From: Anaerovibrio lipolyticus
Lineage (GTDB): Bacteria > Bacillota > Negativicutes > Selenomonadales > Selenomonadaceae
Length of the DNA: 56,726 nt
Reading direction: 5' to 3'
NCBI RefSeq assembly: GCF_021531495.1
Contig: NZ_JADYTY010000011.1
Coordinates: forward strand, 1-56,726
The translations under genes and the position numbers were made by a program. Below the pieces are notes generated by a model. The model saw only the letters and a program-made list of their open reading frames with translations. It searched no databases and was not told where the DNA came from. Every line of letters begins with the position of its first letter. The stretch's first letter is position 1. Of this stretch, positions 44,636 through 53,966 are shown piece by piece.

Positions 44636-45226
44636 ATGGGCACAGATTGGGAAATCATAGGAGAGCAGCTAAGGCTGGATAAATATAGAATATTGTCCCT
44701 TATAATCATAGCTGTGGTGGGAGCAACAGTGGTATTGTGGGGTGATAATAGAATCTATATGGCCCTGGGAGGAGTTATGGCTATGGTGCCAGCAGCCTAT
44801 CTGGATGGTAGATATGGCAAGCTTTATCATAGGCTTACCATATCTATGATTATATGGGGAGGCCTGCTGACTGTGGGATTGGCAATATTTTTGCCAGATT
44901 ATCATTGGTATCAGGCTTTTGGGGGAATGATTTGTCTAGGAGGGATGTTTTTTTTGTTGTATATTGCCACTGGTCAAATTGGTTTTGGGGATGTTTGCTA
45001 TGGGGCAGCCTTGGGAATCTTTCTAGGTTGTCAGGGAGCATTGCTGACCTTTGTTCTAACCTTTGCACTAGGCTTGGCAGCAGCTTTGAGAGAATATCTA
45101 TATTATTTTATTTATGGAAAATGGCGGCGGCGCATACTGCCTTTAGGTCCATTTATGGCCTGCGGGGCATATATAACGCTGCTTTGGGGACAGGAGCTGA
45201 TAGGGTGGTATATAAGGATGTTTTAG
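44636..45226 (+). CDS. Prepilin peptidase (A24 family, peptidase domain only)
   Basis: A 196-residue membrane protein with several hydrophobic segments (ILSLIIIAVVGATVVL, GGLLTVGLAIFLP and others). The second catalytic Asp is in GQIGFGDVCYGAALGIFLG (GxGD). A first Asp candidate is in AAYLDGRYGKLYHRLT. PLGPFMACGAYITLLWG is the usual final segment. It lacks the N-terminal methylase domain of full-length PilD/ComC. It overlaps the next pseudopilin by 22 bases. It processes the pilins encoded around it. Confidence 0.88.
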   Translation: MGTDWEIIGEQLRLDKYRILSLIIIAVVGATVVLWGDNRIYMALGGVMAMVPAAYLDGRYGKLYHRLTISMIIWGGLLTVGLAIFLPDYHWYQAFGGMICLGGMFFLLYIATGQIGFGDVCYGAALGIFLGCQGALLTFVLTFALGLAAALREYLYYFIYGKWRRRILPLGPFMACGAYITLLWGQELIGWYIRMF

Positions 45227-45651
45227 ATGAAGCAGGTCATAGTATGCTGGAGCTTTTGGTATGTACTGGGATTATGATGATAATATGCAGTGCGGCTCTG
45301 CCTAAGCTGGTTAATATGGATAAGCTGTATGTGAAATATGAAACCTTGCGTTTAATGAATACTATACGTTATACCCAGACCTGGGCCCACCAATGGGATT
45401 ATACCAATGCTATTCGGGAACATGCACCTAGGCTTTATATGGCAACTAATCGTTATAATATTAAAACCAGCTATCACACATGGCATCCCTACAATGCAGG
45501 TCATCAGGTAAGAATCAAAAGTAACCAAAGGTATATTAGATTTAATCGCCGAGGACAATCTGTGGGGGCCACCATAAGAATTTGGAAGGGTGACTATGAG
45601 GAGAGAATCATTATTGATACAGTAGGAAGGGCCAGGGTGGAAACTGGATGA
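45205..45651 (+). CDS. Minor pseudopilin (GspH-like)
   Basis: A 148-residue protein. GTG 45205 has AGGAG 9 bases upstream and gives the short leader MVYKDVLDEAG; the mature part begins HSMLELLVCTGIMMIICSAA, so cleavage would be after Gly with His at +1, unusual, and Glu at +5 as normal. The rest (RYTQTWAHQWDYTNA, GATIRIWKG) is consistent with GspH/FimT-like minor pilins. A longer frame extends upstream but lies inside the peptidase gene. Confidence 0.75.
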   Translation: MVYKDVLDEAGHSMLELLVCTGIMMIICSAALPKLVNMDKLYVKYETLRLMNTIRYTQTWAHQWDYTNAIREHAPRLYMATNRYNIKTSYHTWHPYNAGHQVRIKSNQRYIRFNRRGQSVGATIRIWKGDYEERIIIDTVGRARVETG

Positions 45652-46013
45652 GTGTAGATGAAAAGGGATATTTTTTCTTTGACCTGCTAGGAGCTATGGC
45701 TGTTATGGCTGCGCTGGCTGGAGTGCTGCTGTACATACAGGTGCAAAGTACCTATATGTCTGATTTGGAGGGGAATATTACAGCAGATTTATTGGCTAGA
45801 GAACAGTTGGATATTATCTGTCTGGAGGACAATCCGGCCAGACTAAATACACGGCAGGTAACGGCTAACCAGCATGAATATACCATTATTTCCCAAAGAC
45901 AGCAGGGAGATAATGATTTACTTGTGCATTATAAGGTAAAGGTGCAATGGCAGAATAGAAGGGGGCAGCAGGAGATTGAATTTGCAAAGGATATGCCGGC
46001 CACAGAAATATGA
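45648..46013 (+). CDS. Minor pseudopilin (GspI-like) with altered cleavage site
   Basis: A 121-residue protein starting 4 bases inside the preceding stop (ATGA). The leader is MSVDEKG and the mature protein starts YFFFDLLGAMAVMAALAG, so Asp stands at +5 where Glu is almost invariant. The hydrophobic helix and small size are otherwise those of a GspI-type minor pilin. The change is conservative but could alter assembly. Confidence 0.72.
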   Translation: MSVDEKGYFFFDLLGAMAVMAALAGVLLYIQVQSTYMSDLEGNITADLLAREQLDIICLEDNPARLNTRQVTANQHEYTIISQRQQGDNDLLVHYKVKVQWQNRRGQQEIEFAKDMPATEI

Positions 46014-46551
46014 AGCTGGTTTTTCCATGCTGGAGCTGATGGTGACGCTGCCTCTGATGCTGCTGCTAACTGCAGCTATGCTGAATCTCTTTGCTATGGC
46101 AGCTAGCCGCTATTATGATTTCTTGGGGGATTGGGAGCTTATCCAGCAGGTGAGGATTCCTATGGAGGAAATCGGCCGGGACATCCGTTATAGTGGTGAA
46201 TGGAGGCTGGAGCAGGATAATGAGGATGATTATACCTTCTACATACGCCGTCATTATCTGCGAATGGAGCAATATAATCATGAGGATTATTGGCAAAGGT
46301 ATAGAATACGCCGTCGTCAGGATGGAAGTTATTGGATTAACAAAAATACCCAGCCCATGATTGGTGCTACAGACTTAACAGATGTATATCTGGAGCACTT
46401 GTCCATCAAGCTGTTAGACGAAAAACGGGTAAAGGTATCTATTGCCGGCCTCAATCAAAAAACAGGTCATAGATTTGCTTTGGAAAGGGTATTTTATAGC
46501 TATGGTTATGGCTTGACACCTATAGTGGAGGAGGAAGGTGCAACGGTATAA
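45982..46551 (+). CDS. Minor pseudopilin (GspJ-like)
   Basis: A 189-residue prepilin. TTG 45982 lies 7 bases after AGGAG; TTG 45976 is an alternative. The leader MQRICRPQKYEAG is followed by FSMLELMVTLPLMLLLTAAM (canonical G|F and Glu at +5). The C-terminal part, VPMEEIGRDIRYSGEW-like (IPMEEIGRDIRYSG), is typical of PilW/GspJ proteins. It overlaps the preceding gene. Confidence 0.8.
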   Translation: MQRICRPQKYEAGFSMLELMVTLPLMLLLTAAMLNLFAMAASRYYDFLGDWELIQQVRIPMEEIGRDIRYSGEWRLEQDNEDDYTFYIRRHYLRMEQYNHEDYWQRYRIRRRQDGSYWINKNTQPMIGATDLTDVYLEHLSIKLLDEKRVKVSIAGLNQKTGHRFALERVFYSYGYGLTPIVEEEGATV

Positions 46552-46982
46552 TGCAGGATTGGGAAAGAGGCAGTATGACCTTGTTGGGTATCTGGATGCT
46601 AAGTATTATGCTGTTTGTATCAGCCATGCTGTATATCTTTAGCAACAAGGAAACCGAGGTTAGCGTGGTGGAACGACAGGGCTACAAAATGCAGCTGCTA
46701 ACAGAGGGGCTTATGGATAGGGAGCTGCTGCAGCTGCAAGGGGATTTTCCTAGAGCCAGGGAGTTATACCATAGGGTTAATGAGTATCCAGAGCTTATGG
46801 ACGAAGGAGATATGGGGCCTTGGCATTATCAGGTGCAGTATATTTCCCGCAATAACAGTCTTTGGCTTCTGGGGGAAATTCGCAACAGCCAAGATGTAAG
46901 AATGGAGAATGTTTTTGGTCTAAGATGGCGGCTTCATATAGATGAAGCAAGGGAAAAGGTAATCTTGGAGGGAATTGGTTAA
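46551..46982 (+). CDS. Minor pseudopilin (GspK/PilX-like)
   Basis: A 143-residue protein coupled to the preceding gene by a TAATG overlap. The leader MQDWERG precedes SMTLLGIWMLSIMLFVSAML, a hydrophobic helix without Glu at +5, as in GspK/PilX tip proteins. The soluble part is short. Together with the three preceding proteins it would form the initiating tip complex. Confidence 0.7.
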   Translation: MQDWERGSMTLLGIWMLSIMLFVSAMLYIFSNKETEVSVVERQGYKMQLLTEGLMDRELLQLQGDFPRARELYHRVNEYPELMDEGDMGPWHYQVQYISRNNSLWLLGEIRNSQDVRMENVFGLRWRLHIDEAREKVILEGIG

Positions 46983-46983
46983 A

Positions 46984-48099
46984 ATGGGCATGGCAAAAAT
47001 AGGGAATTGGTTCCGCAGGCAGGATATATCTTATTTAGGCATACAACAAAGAGAAAATAGTGTTTATATGATTATGGTGGCAGAAAAAGAGGGAGAGGAC
47101 TATGAAATAATCTGGCAAAATCAAATAACAGAGGATATAGCTCAGGAGGAATTGCTGGAAAAGGCCTGCCTTTTGGCTGATAGCAGTCAGCAGAGAAATG
47201 TTATTTGTTGTCTGGGCCTGTCCCAGCAGGATGTATATTTTTATGAAAAATTCTTTCCTGAGTTGGAGGCCAAGGAATTGGCTCAGGCTGTAAAATTGGA
47301 TTTTGTTTCTGCTACTGCTTGGCAGGAGCCTTATTGGTGGAGCTATACAGAGCTGGCTGATGGTAATATGCGTATAGGTGGCATTAGCAAAAAAGCTATG
47401 GCAGAGAAATCAAAGGTCTGCCGGGAATTTTTTGACATTGTTCAGGGGATATTGATTTGTCCGGGGGAAGTGCCAGATAATGTAGCATTGCCAGAGGAAT
47501 GGAAAAGCTGGCCTACAGGTATGCAGGAGGCATTTTATGCTGCTATTTGTGGCTTACATAAGCAAGGGTTGATTCTAGGGGATATAGATACCTATAAATA
47601 TCAATGGCATTGGCTTAAGGCAGCTAAGCTGCTGTGGGGAGCAGTTGCTGGGGTTAGTGTATTTGCCTTGACTCTGGGGTGGTATATTGATTATCAGGCT
47701 AAGGAAGAGCTGGCCGTGAAGGTTCATGAGCTTCAGCTGTTGGAGGATGTGGCTAAGCGGCAGGAGGCCATAGAGGCTGATAAGGAAGCTATTGCTGGGC
47801 GGAACAAGCTGCTGGCAGATATTCATGGCAGCGGCAAACCTGCTTATAGTGTGCTGGTAAGATTGGGCAGTAGTATGGAGGAAGGTATTTGGTTAACAGG
47901 CGTGAAGCTGCAGGAGGATGGACAGGTTCAGCTGCAGGGCCGGGCGGCTGCCTATAATCAGATTTCCCAACTGCTGGATAAATTGTCCCCCAAAGGAGAA
48001 GAGGAAGCACAGCAAGGGGAGCAAGCCATGGTTTTGGATACAGCGGACAGAGGTCAGGATGGCATGGTGGATTTTCAGCTAAAGGGGAGGATGTTATAA
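46984..48099 (+). CDS. PilM-PilN fusion (GspL-like)
   Basis: A 371-residue protein. ATG 46984 has GGAGGG 11 bases upstream; an in-frame TTG lies at 46975. The first 200 residues look like the actin-like PilM fold (DISYLGIQQRENSVYMIMVA, then LDFVSATAWQEPYW). A single transmembrane helix AKLLWGAVAGVSVFALTLGW follows, then a coiled coil and a PilN-like periplasmic domain with EEGIWLTGVKLQEDGQVQLQ. In most species PilM and PilN are separate; the fusion resembles GspL. It links the ATPase platform to PilO. Confidence 0.8.
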   Translation: MGMAKIGNWFRRQDISYLGIQQRENSVYMIMVAEKEGEDYEIIWQNQITEDIAQEELLEKACLLADSSQQRNVICCLGLSQQDVYFYEKFFPELEAKELAQAVKLDFVSATAWQEPYWWSYTELADGNMRIGGISKKAMAEKSKVCREFFDIVQGILICPGEVPDNVALPEEWKSWPTGMQEAFYAAICGLHKQGLILGDIDTYKYQWHWLKAAKLLWGAVAGVSVFALTLGWYIDYQAKEELAVKVHELQLLEDVAKRQEAIEADKEAIAGRNKLLADIHGSGKPAYSVLVRLGSSMEEGIWLTGVKLQEDGQVQLQGRAAAYNQISQLLDKLSPKGEEEAQQGEQAMVLDTADRGQDGMVDFQLKGRML

Positions 48100-48615
48100 A
48101 TGTTAAGAGCATGGCGGATATTTATGGCCTCCACGATTTTCCTAGCTTTCCTCTTGGGGATGGGTATCTGGTATGGTCATCAACAGATGGAAGCCTATCA
48201 GGAGCAAAGGCAGACCATAGAAAAAGCCACTACACGAGTAGCGGCCTTGAATCAGCTGCAAATGGATCATACCAATTTGGAGGTTTATCAAATGGAAGTA
48301 GTCAAGCAGCGGCAAATGGCAGAAAAGCTTTTGCCAAGGAATATTCAAATGGCAGAGCTGTTAGCCTATGTACAGCAGACAGCGAGAAATTCCGGGTTGG
48401 AATTGCAGGAGCTAATGCCTATGGATAGCAAGCCTTTAGGCAAGCTGCAAATACAGCCCGTTAAGGTAAGATTGCAGGGAGAATATTTTCCTCTGTTGGA
48501 ATTTCTTCGACAGCTGGATAAGGGGGCTCCCTTGGTACAAATTGGCAATATGGAGCTAAAACAGCAGCCAGAGGGATTATCCAGCAAATTTACCTTGAAT
48601 TTTTACGCTGGATAA
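48100..48615 (+). CDS. PilO-like protein (GspM-like)
   Basis: A 171-residue bitopic protein directly after the PilM-PilN fusion (no gap). An N-terminal membrane helix (IFMASTIFLAFLLGMGIWYG) precedes a coiled coil and a PilO-like ferredoxin fold with LLAYVQQTARNSGLELQEL and KVRLQGEYFPLLEFLRQLDK. No secretin (PilQ/GspD) gene follows in this window, so the outer-membrane channel must be encoded elsewhere. Confidence 0.82.
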   Translation: MLRAWRIFMASTIFLAFLLGMGIWYGHQQMEAYQEQRQTIEKATTRVAALNQLQMDHTNLEVYQMEVVKQRQMAEKLLPRNIQMAELLAYVQQTARNSGLELQELMPMDSKPLGKLQIQPVKVRLQGEYFPLLEFLRQLDKGAPLVQIGNMELKQQPEGLSSKFTLNFYAG

Positions 48616-48661
48616 GTGCCGGTGGATTGAAGTTAGAATCTCCTATTAGGTATGGGAGGAT

Positions 48662-49906
48662 TCAATTTTCTATATAGCAGGGAGAGTGGAGATAGTCCTC
48701 ATATAGGGAGGCTGTTTCGCCAAGAGCAAGACTGCGTAGATTGGTGGCAGCTATATCCATTGACAGCATTTGCTGGGCCAGGTTCATAGCTTCTGGATGA
48801 AGCAAATCACGGCGATTTACTAGAGAAGTTACTTTATTTAACAGAGGCAATCTGCCTCTGTTTTTTATTTGCCGTAATAATTGTCGTCCAGTGCTGTCCA
48901 TAGCCAAAACCCGCAGATAGAGAGGGCCAGCATTATCCATTTTTTCCACTAGCTCCTTGTTCATAGATAGCAGTAAATGGCTAATCAAGCGCTGGATTCT
49001 GGTGGAGGGATAACGACGACTGGTTAGGTGATGGACAAATTCATCATAACTAGGGAAATTGATGGCTTGTAACATGGCTTGCTCTAATCCTTCACTTATG
49101 CCAAGGATTTGTTGAAGCCCCTGGGGAGCGGTACTAAGCAGTTTGTATCGTAGCAACTGATAGATTTTTGCCTTGTCTGGATAGCTTGTACAGGATACAA
49201 TAGCCTGGCAGACAGCAGGAGGCACTAGAGGTTCAAGGTCTTTCTTTAGAGAATTTTTGTCCGGGCTATTAGCGGTCATTTGTCTCAGAGTAGTACCGCT
49301 GGCAAATTTCCCTTTGGGGAGAGTATCTCCATGCCCTGCCCCTTGCCGTCTAACAGCCCAAGGCTTAGGGGCAGGCTGTCCCTGCTTTTGCAGTTTTCCA
49401 AGGCTTCGCATATATTCCAAGGCCAAGATAGTATTAGGTTCATAAAGCATGGCTTCTGGCAAATGGAGTTTTTCACTCATTAGAGTGGTAATAGCAGCTC
49501 CATAGGACAAGCCCCGTTGTAACAGTTGTTGCAGTTCTCCAGAATATACATCTGGCTCAAAGGAAGCTGCCTTTTTCAGCTGGACTAAATCAGGGTATTC
49601 TGTGCCAAAGGCCAGTCTATCCACTACACCTGTGGCAGTTAGTAATGCAGTCCCTCCCTGCCCAAAGGCTTCGGCACTACGACAGGCAAAAACAGCAGGC
49701 AGTTCAATAACCAGATTGGCTCCTCCCAGAACAGCCAATTTGGCCCTGGTCCATTTGTCCAGTAGAGCCATTTCTCCCCGCTGGGTAATGCTGCCGCTAA
49801 GACAAATAATAATTGGTTCCTGGGGGAATTGCTCCCTGATTTGTTTTAGCATATATTTATGTCCATTGTGAAATGGGTTGTATTCTGCAATTATCCCTGT
49901 TGTCAT
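48662..49906 (-). CDS. tmcAL: tRNA(Met) cytidine acetate ligase
   Basis: A 414-residue enzyme (YlbM family) that makes N4-acetylcytidine at the wobble base of elongator tRNA-Met using acetate and ATP. TGIIAEYNPFHNGHKYMLKQ carries the nucleotidyltransferase HxGH motif (HNGH); CLSGSITQRGEMALLDKWTR and LVIELPAVFACRSAEAF follow as in the family. It converges with the pilus operon; the 46-base gap holds the stem GAATCTCC/GGAGGATTC. Confidence 0.93.
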   Translation of the reverse strand: MTTGIIAEYNPFHNGHKYMLKQIREQFPQEPIIICLSGSITQRGEMALLDKWTRAKLAVLGGANLVIELPAVFACRSAEAFGQGGTALLTATGVVDRLAFGTEYPDLVQLKKAASFEPDVYSGELQQLLQRGLSYGAAITTLMSEKLHLPEAMLYEPNTILALEYMRSLGKLQKQGQPAPKPWAVRRQGAGHGDTLPKGKFASGTTLRQMTANSPDKNSLKKDLEPLVPPAVCQAIVSCTSYPDKAKIYQLLRYKLLSTAPQGLQQILGISEGLEQAMLQAINFPSYDEFVHHLTSRRYPSTRIQRLISHLLLSMNKELVEKMDNAGPLYLRVLAMDSTGRQLLRQIKNRGRLPLLNKVTSLVNRRDLLHPEAMNLAQQMLSMDIAATNLRSLALGETASLYEDYLHSPCYIEN

Positions 49907-50016
49907 AAGCCAATTCCCCCTTGTTCTGGTATTCCATTTTTGCCCTTTTTAGTGTAAAATAGTATATCAGCTTTAGATATAATGTACAATAAATATAAAG
50001 GATGAGCAAAGGATAA

Positions 50017-51339
50017 ATGAGCAAAAAACACGTAAAATTTTTAACCTACGGCTGTCAGATGAACTTCAGTGATGCAGAGCGCATGGAGGGAGAGCTGGCC
50101 AAGCTGGGCTATCAGTCTGTGGAAGAGATGGACCAGGCGGATTTAATTATTATTAATACCTGCTGCGTTCGGGAAACAGCAGAGGATAAGGTATATGGCA
50201 AAATCGGAGAAATCAAGGCTCTAAAGCGCCGTAATCCGGATTTGATTCTAGGCATTACCGGCTGTATGGCTCAGAAGGAAGGGGAAAAGCTAATCAAGCG
50301 TGCACCACATATTGATTTTGTACTGGGCACCAATAAAATTCATGAGGTGGTTAGCACTATCCAGAAGCTGGAGGCTGCCAATGTAAAGCATGTGGTGGAC
50401 ACAGAGCTGCGGGAAAGCGAAATGCCAGAGGATGTGGCCATTCAGCGTAATACAGCCCTTTCCGCCTGGATTCCTATTATGTATGGCTGTAACAACTTTT
50501 GCACCTATTGCATAGTTCCTTATGTAAGAGGCCGGGAGCGCAGCAGACTGCCAGAGGATATTGTGCGGGAGGTACAGGAGGCTGTGGCTCAGGGCTACAA
50601 GGAGGTTACTTTGCTGGGACAGAATGTAAACTCCTATGGCAAAGATCATAAAAAGGCAACCTTTGCCCAGCTTTTGGAGATGGTAGACAAGGTAGAGGGC
50701 ATTCAGCGGGTACGCTATATGACTTCCCATCCAAAGGATCTTAGCAATGAGGTTATTGAGGTCATCAAAAACAGCAAGCATATCTGCCGACATTTTCATT
50801 TGCCAGTGCAGTACGGCAGTAATCGGATTCTCAAGGCTATGAATCGAGTTTATACGGTGGAGCAGTATCGGGATTTGGTCGCTCGTATCCGGGCTGCTGT
50901 GCCAGAGTCCAGTCTTACTACGGATTTAATCGTAGGCTTTCCTGGGGAAACCGAGGAGGATTTCCAGCAGCTTATGGCCTTTATTGAGGAAATTCGTTAT
51001 GACCAGGCCTACACCTTTATTTATTCTAAGCGGTCTGGTACACCAGCAGCAGAAATGGACAATCAGGTGGAGGATGCAGTTAAGCATCAGCGTTTGAACC
51101 GCCTGATGGAGCTGCAGAACAGCATTAGTCTGGAAATCAACCAGCAGTTGGTGGGCCGGACTCTTGAGGTTATGGTAGAGGGGCCAAGTCATACGGATGA
51201 AAGGGTGTGGAATGGCCGTACAGATACCAACAAGCTGGTGCTTTGGCAGTATACTGGCAAGGAAAGGCCGGGAGATTTGGTTAAGGTAAATATACAGCAG
51301 GCCCAGACCTGGATATTGAAGGGTGCTTTGGAGGCCTGA
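50017..51339 (+). CDS. miaB: tRNA-2-methylthio-N6-dimethylallyladenosine synthase
   Basis: A 440-residue radical-SAM methylthiotransferase acting on tRNA A37. The N-terminal cluster cysteines are in LTYGCQMNFSDAERM, INTCCVRETAEDK and GITGCMAQKEGEK; the radical-SAM cluster is MYGCNNFCTYCIVPYVRGRE (CxxxCxxC). A TRAM domain is at the C-terminus (LEVMVEGPSHTDERVWNGRT). It sits directly upstream of mutS, a common order in Firmicutes. Confidence 0.95.
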   Translation: MSKKHVKFLTYGCQMNFSDAERMEGELAKLGYQSVEEMDQADLIIINTCCVRETAEDKVYGKIGEIKALKRRNPDLILGITGCMAQKEGEKLIKRAPHIDFVLGTNKIHEVVSTIQKLEAANVKHVVDTELRESEMPEDVAIQRNTALSAWIPIMYGCNNFCTYCIVPYVRGRERSRLPEDIVREVQEAVAQGYKEVTLLGQNVNSYGKDHKKATFAQLLEMVDKVEGIQRVRYMTSHPKDLSNEVIEVIKNSKHICRHFHLPVQYGSNRILKAMNRVYTVEQYRDLVARIRAAVPESSLTTDLIVGFPGETEEDFQQLMAFIEEIRYDQAYTFIYSKRSGTPAAEMDNQVEDAVKHQRLNRLMELQNSISLEINQQLVGRTLEVMVEGPSHTDERVWNGRTDTNKLVLWQYTGKERPGDLVKVNIQQAQTWILKGALEA

Positions 51340-51368
51340 AAATAGATTCAGATAGAACAGGAGATATT

Positions 51369-53966
51369 ATGGAACTTACCCCTATGCAAAAGCAATACAT
51401 GGAAATCAAGCAGAAGCATCCCAAGGAGATTCTTTTCTTTCGTTTGGGTGATTTCTATGAAATGTTCTTTGAGGATGCAGCGGTGGTTTCTCGAGAGTTG
51501 GGGCTGACTCTCACTAGCCGAAGTGGAGATGTAAATAAAAATCCCATGTGTGGTGTACCCTATCACGCTGTAGATGGCTACCTGGCCAAGCTGGTAGCCA
51601 AGGGCTATCGAGTGGCTATAGCAGAGCAGATAGGAGATCCCAAGGCCAAGGGCTTAACCAAAAGAGAGGTAGTCAAGGTAGTTACTCCCGGCACCATTTT
51701 GGAGGAGGGAGCCTTGAAAGCAGCTCAGAATAATTATATTGCCCTGATCTATGAGCAGGACAAGGAGCTGGTGCTGGCTGGGGCAGATATTTCCACTGGT
51801 GAGTGTTTTTATGGTATCTACAAGGGCAGTGACAGCTTGCAGGTTCTTTGCGACGAGCTGTATAGATTAATGCTGCCAGAGATTCTGATTTTGGGCCAGC
51901 TTAGCCAGAGGCAGGAGTTGGAGAAATTTGTCAAGCTAAGGCTGGAACATTGTATTTTTACGGAAATTGCTGAACCAGCCAAGGAGATTGACAATCTTAT
52001 TGTTCAACATTTTGATATTAATAATCGGCCCGAAAAGGGGGCTGGGGAAATTGCGGTAGCTACCCTGTTGGAATATCTCCACAACACGGTTATGACGGAT
52101 TTGTCCCAGCTGTCTCAGCTTACCAAGCTGGATTATGCAGACAATCTGGTGGTGGATACCTATACCCTGCGAAATCTGGAAATTACTAGGAATCTGCGGG
52201 ATGGAGGCAAAAAGGGCACTCTCTTTGCGGTATTGGATTTTACTCATACTGCCATGGGGACTCGATTGCTAAGAAAATGGCTGGAATATCCTTTGATGAA
52301 TATAGCTTCCATTAACAAACGCTTGGATGCTGTGGGGGAGCTAAAGGAAAATTTCCTCCTGCGCCAGCAGCTGCAGGAGGCTTGCAAAAATATCTATGAT
52401 TTTGAACGCCTCCTTACCCGCATAGAGGTAGGCAGTGCCAACGCTAGAGATTTGGTAGCTATCCGCAGCTCCTTTCAGGCCTTGCCAGCTATCCGCAGCA
52501 GCTTGGAGCAGTGTCAAGCTGGCCTTTTGCAAGGTTGTCATAGGGAGATACATCTTTATGATGAATTGGCTGATTTGTTGGAACAGGCCATTGTAGATGA
52601 TCCAGCCCTGACTATTCGGGAGGGTGGCATTATTAAGGATGGCTACAATGAGGAGCTGGATCAATACCGTCAAATTGCCCACAACAGCAAGCAGTTATTG
52701 CAGTCTATGGAGGAGCAGGAAAAGGAAAAAACTGGTATCCGCTATTTGAAGATTGGCTACAACAAGGTATTTGGCTACTATATTGAGGTGCGGAACAGCG
52801 GTACAGACAAGGTGCCGGAGCATTATGTCCGCAAGCAGACCTTGGCTAATGCAGAGCGGTATATTACTCAGGAGCTAAAGGAATTTGAAACCAAGATTTT
52901 GGGAGCCCAGGAAAAAATTGTTACCATAGAGTATAATCTTTTTGTGGAGCTGCGGGATACCATTAAGGCTCAGCTAGGAGATATACAGAATACTGCCCGT
53001 CAGATAGCTGTATTGGATGTGCTTACAGCCTTGGCGGAGGCGGCAGATAATTATAATTATGTCCGTCCAGTTTTGACTGCTAATGGCCAGATTGATATTC
53101 GAGAGGGACGGCATCCTTTGGTGGAGCGGCTGCTTCAGCGGGAGCTGTTTGTGCCTAACGATACCAAATTGAATCACAATGATTGTGAGATTATGCTGAT
53201 TACCGGCCCTAATATGGCTGGTAAATCTACCTATATGCGGCAGACTGCTTTGCTGGTGCTTATGGCTCAGATTGGCAGCTTTGTACCTGCCAGGGAGGCC
53301 TATATTTCTCCTGTGGACAGGATTTTTACCCGCATAGGTGCCAGTGATGATTTGGTTAGTGGTCAAAGTACCTTTATGGTGGAGATGAACGAGGTGGCTC
53401 AGATTCTCAAATACGCTACCTCCAATAGTCTGGTTATTTTGGATGAAATAGGTCGTGGAACCAGTACCTTTGATGGTATGAGCATTGCCAGAGCCGTTAT
53501 TGAGCATATGGAGGCCAAGATTCATGCCAAAACTCTTTTTGCTACCCATTATCATGAGCTGACAGATTTGGAAAATGAAAAAATCAAGAATTTCTGTATT
53601 GCTGTTAAGGATAAGGGGGGAGATATTACCTTCCTGCGGCGGATTATTGCTGGGGCAGCAGACAAATCCTATGGTATTCATGTGGCTCGTTTGGCTGGAC
53701 TGCCCAAGGCTGTTACCAACAGGGCTGAAAAGATTTTGGCCAGCTTGGAGGAAAACGGCTTGGATACTGTGGCAGAGGTGGCAAGAGTACAGCAGGAAAA
53801 AGATCACCCTGCTCAGGAGCAGGAAAATGGCATGGGCTCCCTTTTTGGCAATACTCTCACCGAGGATTTGCTTAAACTGGATGTTATGACCATGACGCCA
53901 TTGGAGGCTATGAATGAGCTGTACAAGCTGCAGCAGCAGGCGAAGAAGGAGGCTGGTCTGGGATGA
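51369..53966 (+). CDS. mutS: DNA mismatch repair protein MutS
   Basis: An 865-residue mismatch-recognition ATPase. The mismatch-binding Phe-X-Glu is in RLGDFYEMFFEDA; Walker A is ITGPNMAGKSTYMRQTALL; Walker B and signature are VILDEIGRGTSTFDGMSIA (SLVILDEIGRGTSTFDG). A helix-rich clamp domain lies between. Full length. It overlaps mutL by 4 bases, so the two are co-translated. AGGAGATATT precedes ATG 51369. Confidence 0.97.
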   Translation: MELTPMQKQYMEIKQKHPKEILFFRLGDFYEMFFEDAAVVSRELGLTLTSRSGDVNKNPMCGVPYHAVDGYLAKLVAKGYRVAIAEQIGDPKAKGLTKREVVKVVTPGTILEEGALKAAQNNYIALIYEQDKELVLAGADISTGECFYGIYKGSDSLQVLCDELYRLMLPEILILGQLSQRQELEKFVKLRLEHCIFTEIAEPAKEIDNLIVQHFDINNRPEKGAGEIAVATLLEYLHNTVMTDLSQLSQLTKLDYADNLVVDTYTLRNLEITRNLRDGGKKGTLFAVLDFTHTAMGTRLLRKWLEYPLMNIASINKRLDAVGELKENFLLRQQLQEACKNIYDFERLLTRIEVGSANARDLVAIRSSFQALPAIRSSLEQCQAGLLQGCHREIHLYDELADLLEQAIVDDPALTIREGGIIKDGYNEELDQYRQIAHNSKQLLQSMEEQEKEKTGIRYLKIGYNKVFGYYIEVRNSGTDKVPEHYVRKQTLANAERYITQELKEFETKILGAQEKIVTIEYNLFVELRDTIKAQLGDIQNTARQIAVLDVLTALAEAADNYNYVRPVLTANGQIDIREGRHPLVERLLQRELFVPNDTKLNHNDCEIMLITGPNMAGKSTYMRQTALLVLMAQIGSFVPAREAYISPVDRIFTRIGASDDLVSGQSTFMVEMNEVAQILKYATSNSLVILDEIGRGTSTFDGMSIARAVIEHMEAKIHAKTLFATHYHELTDLENEKIKNFCIAVKDKGGDITFLRRIIAGAADKSYGIHVARLAGLPKAVTNRAEKILASLEENGLDTVAEVARVQQEKDHPAQEQENGMGSLFGNTLTEDLLKLDVMTMTPLEAMNELYKLQQQAKKEAGLG

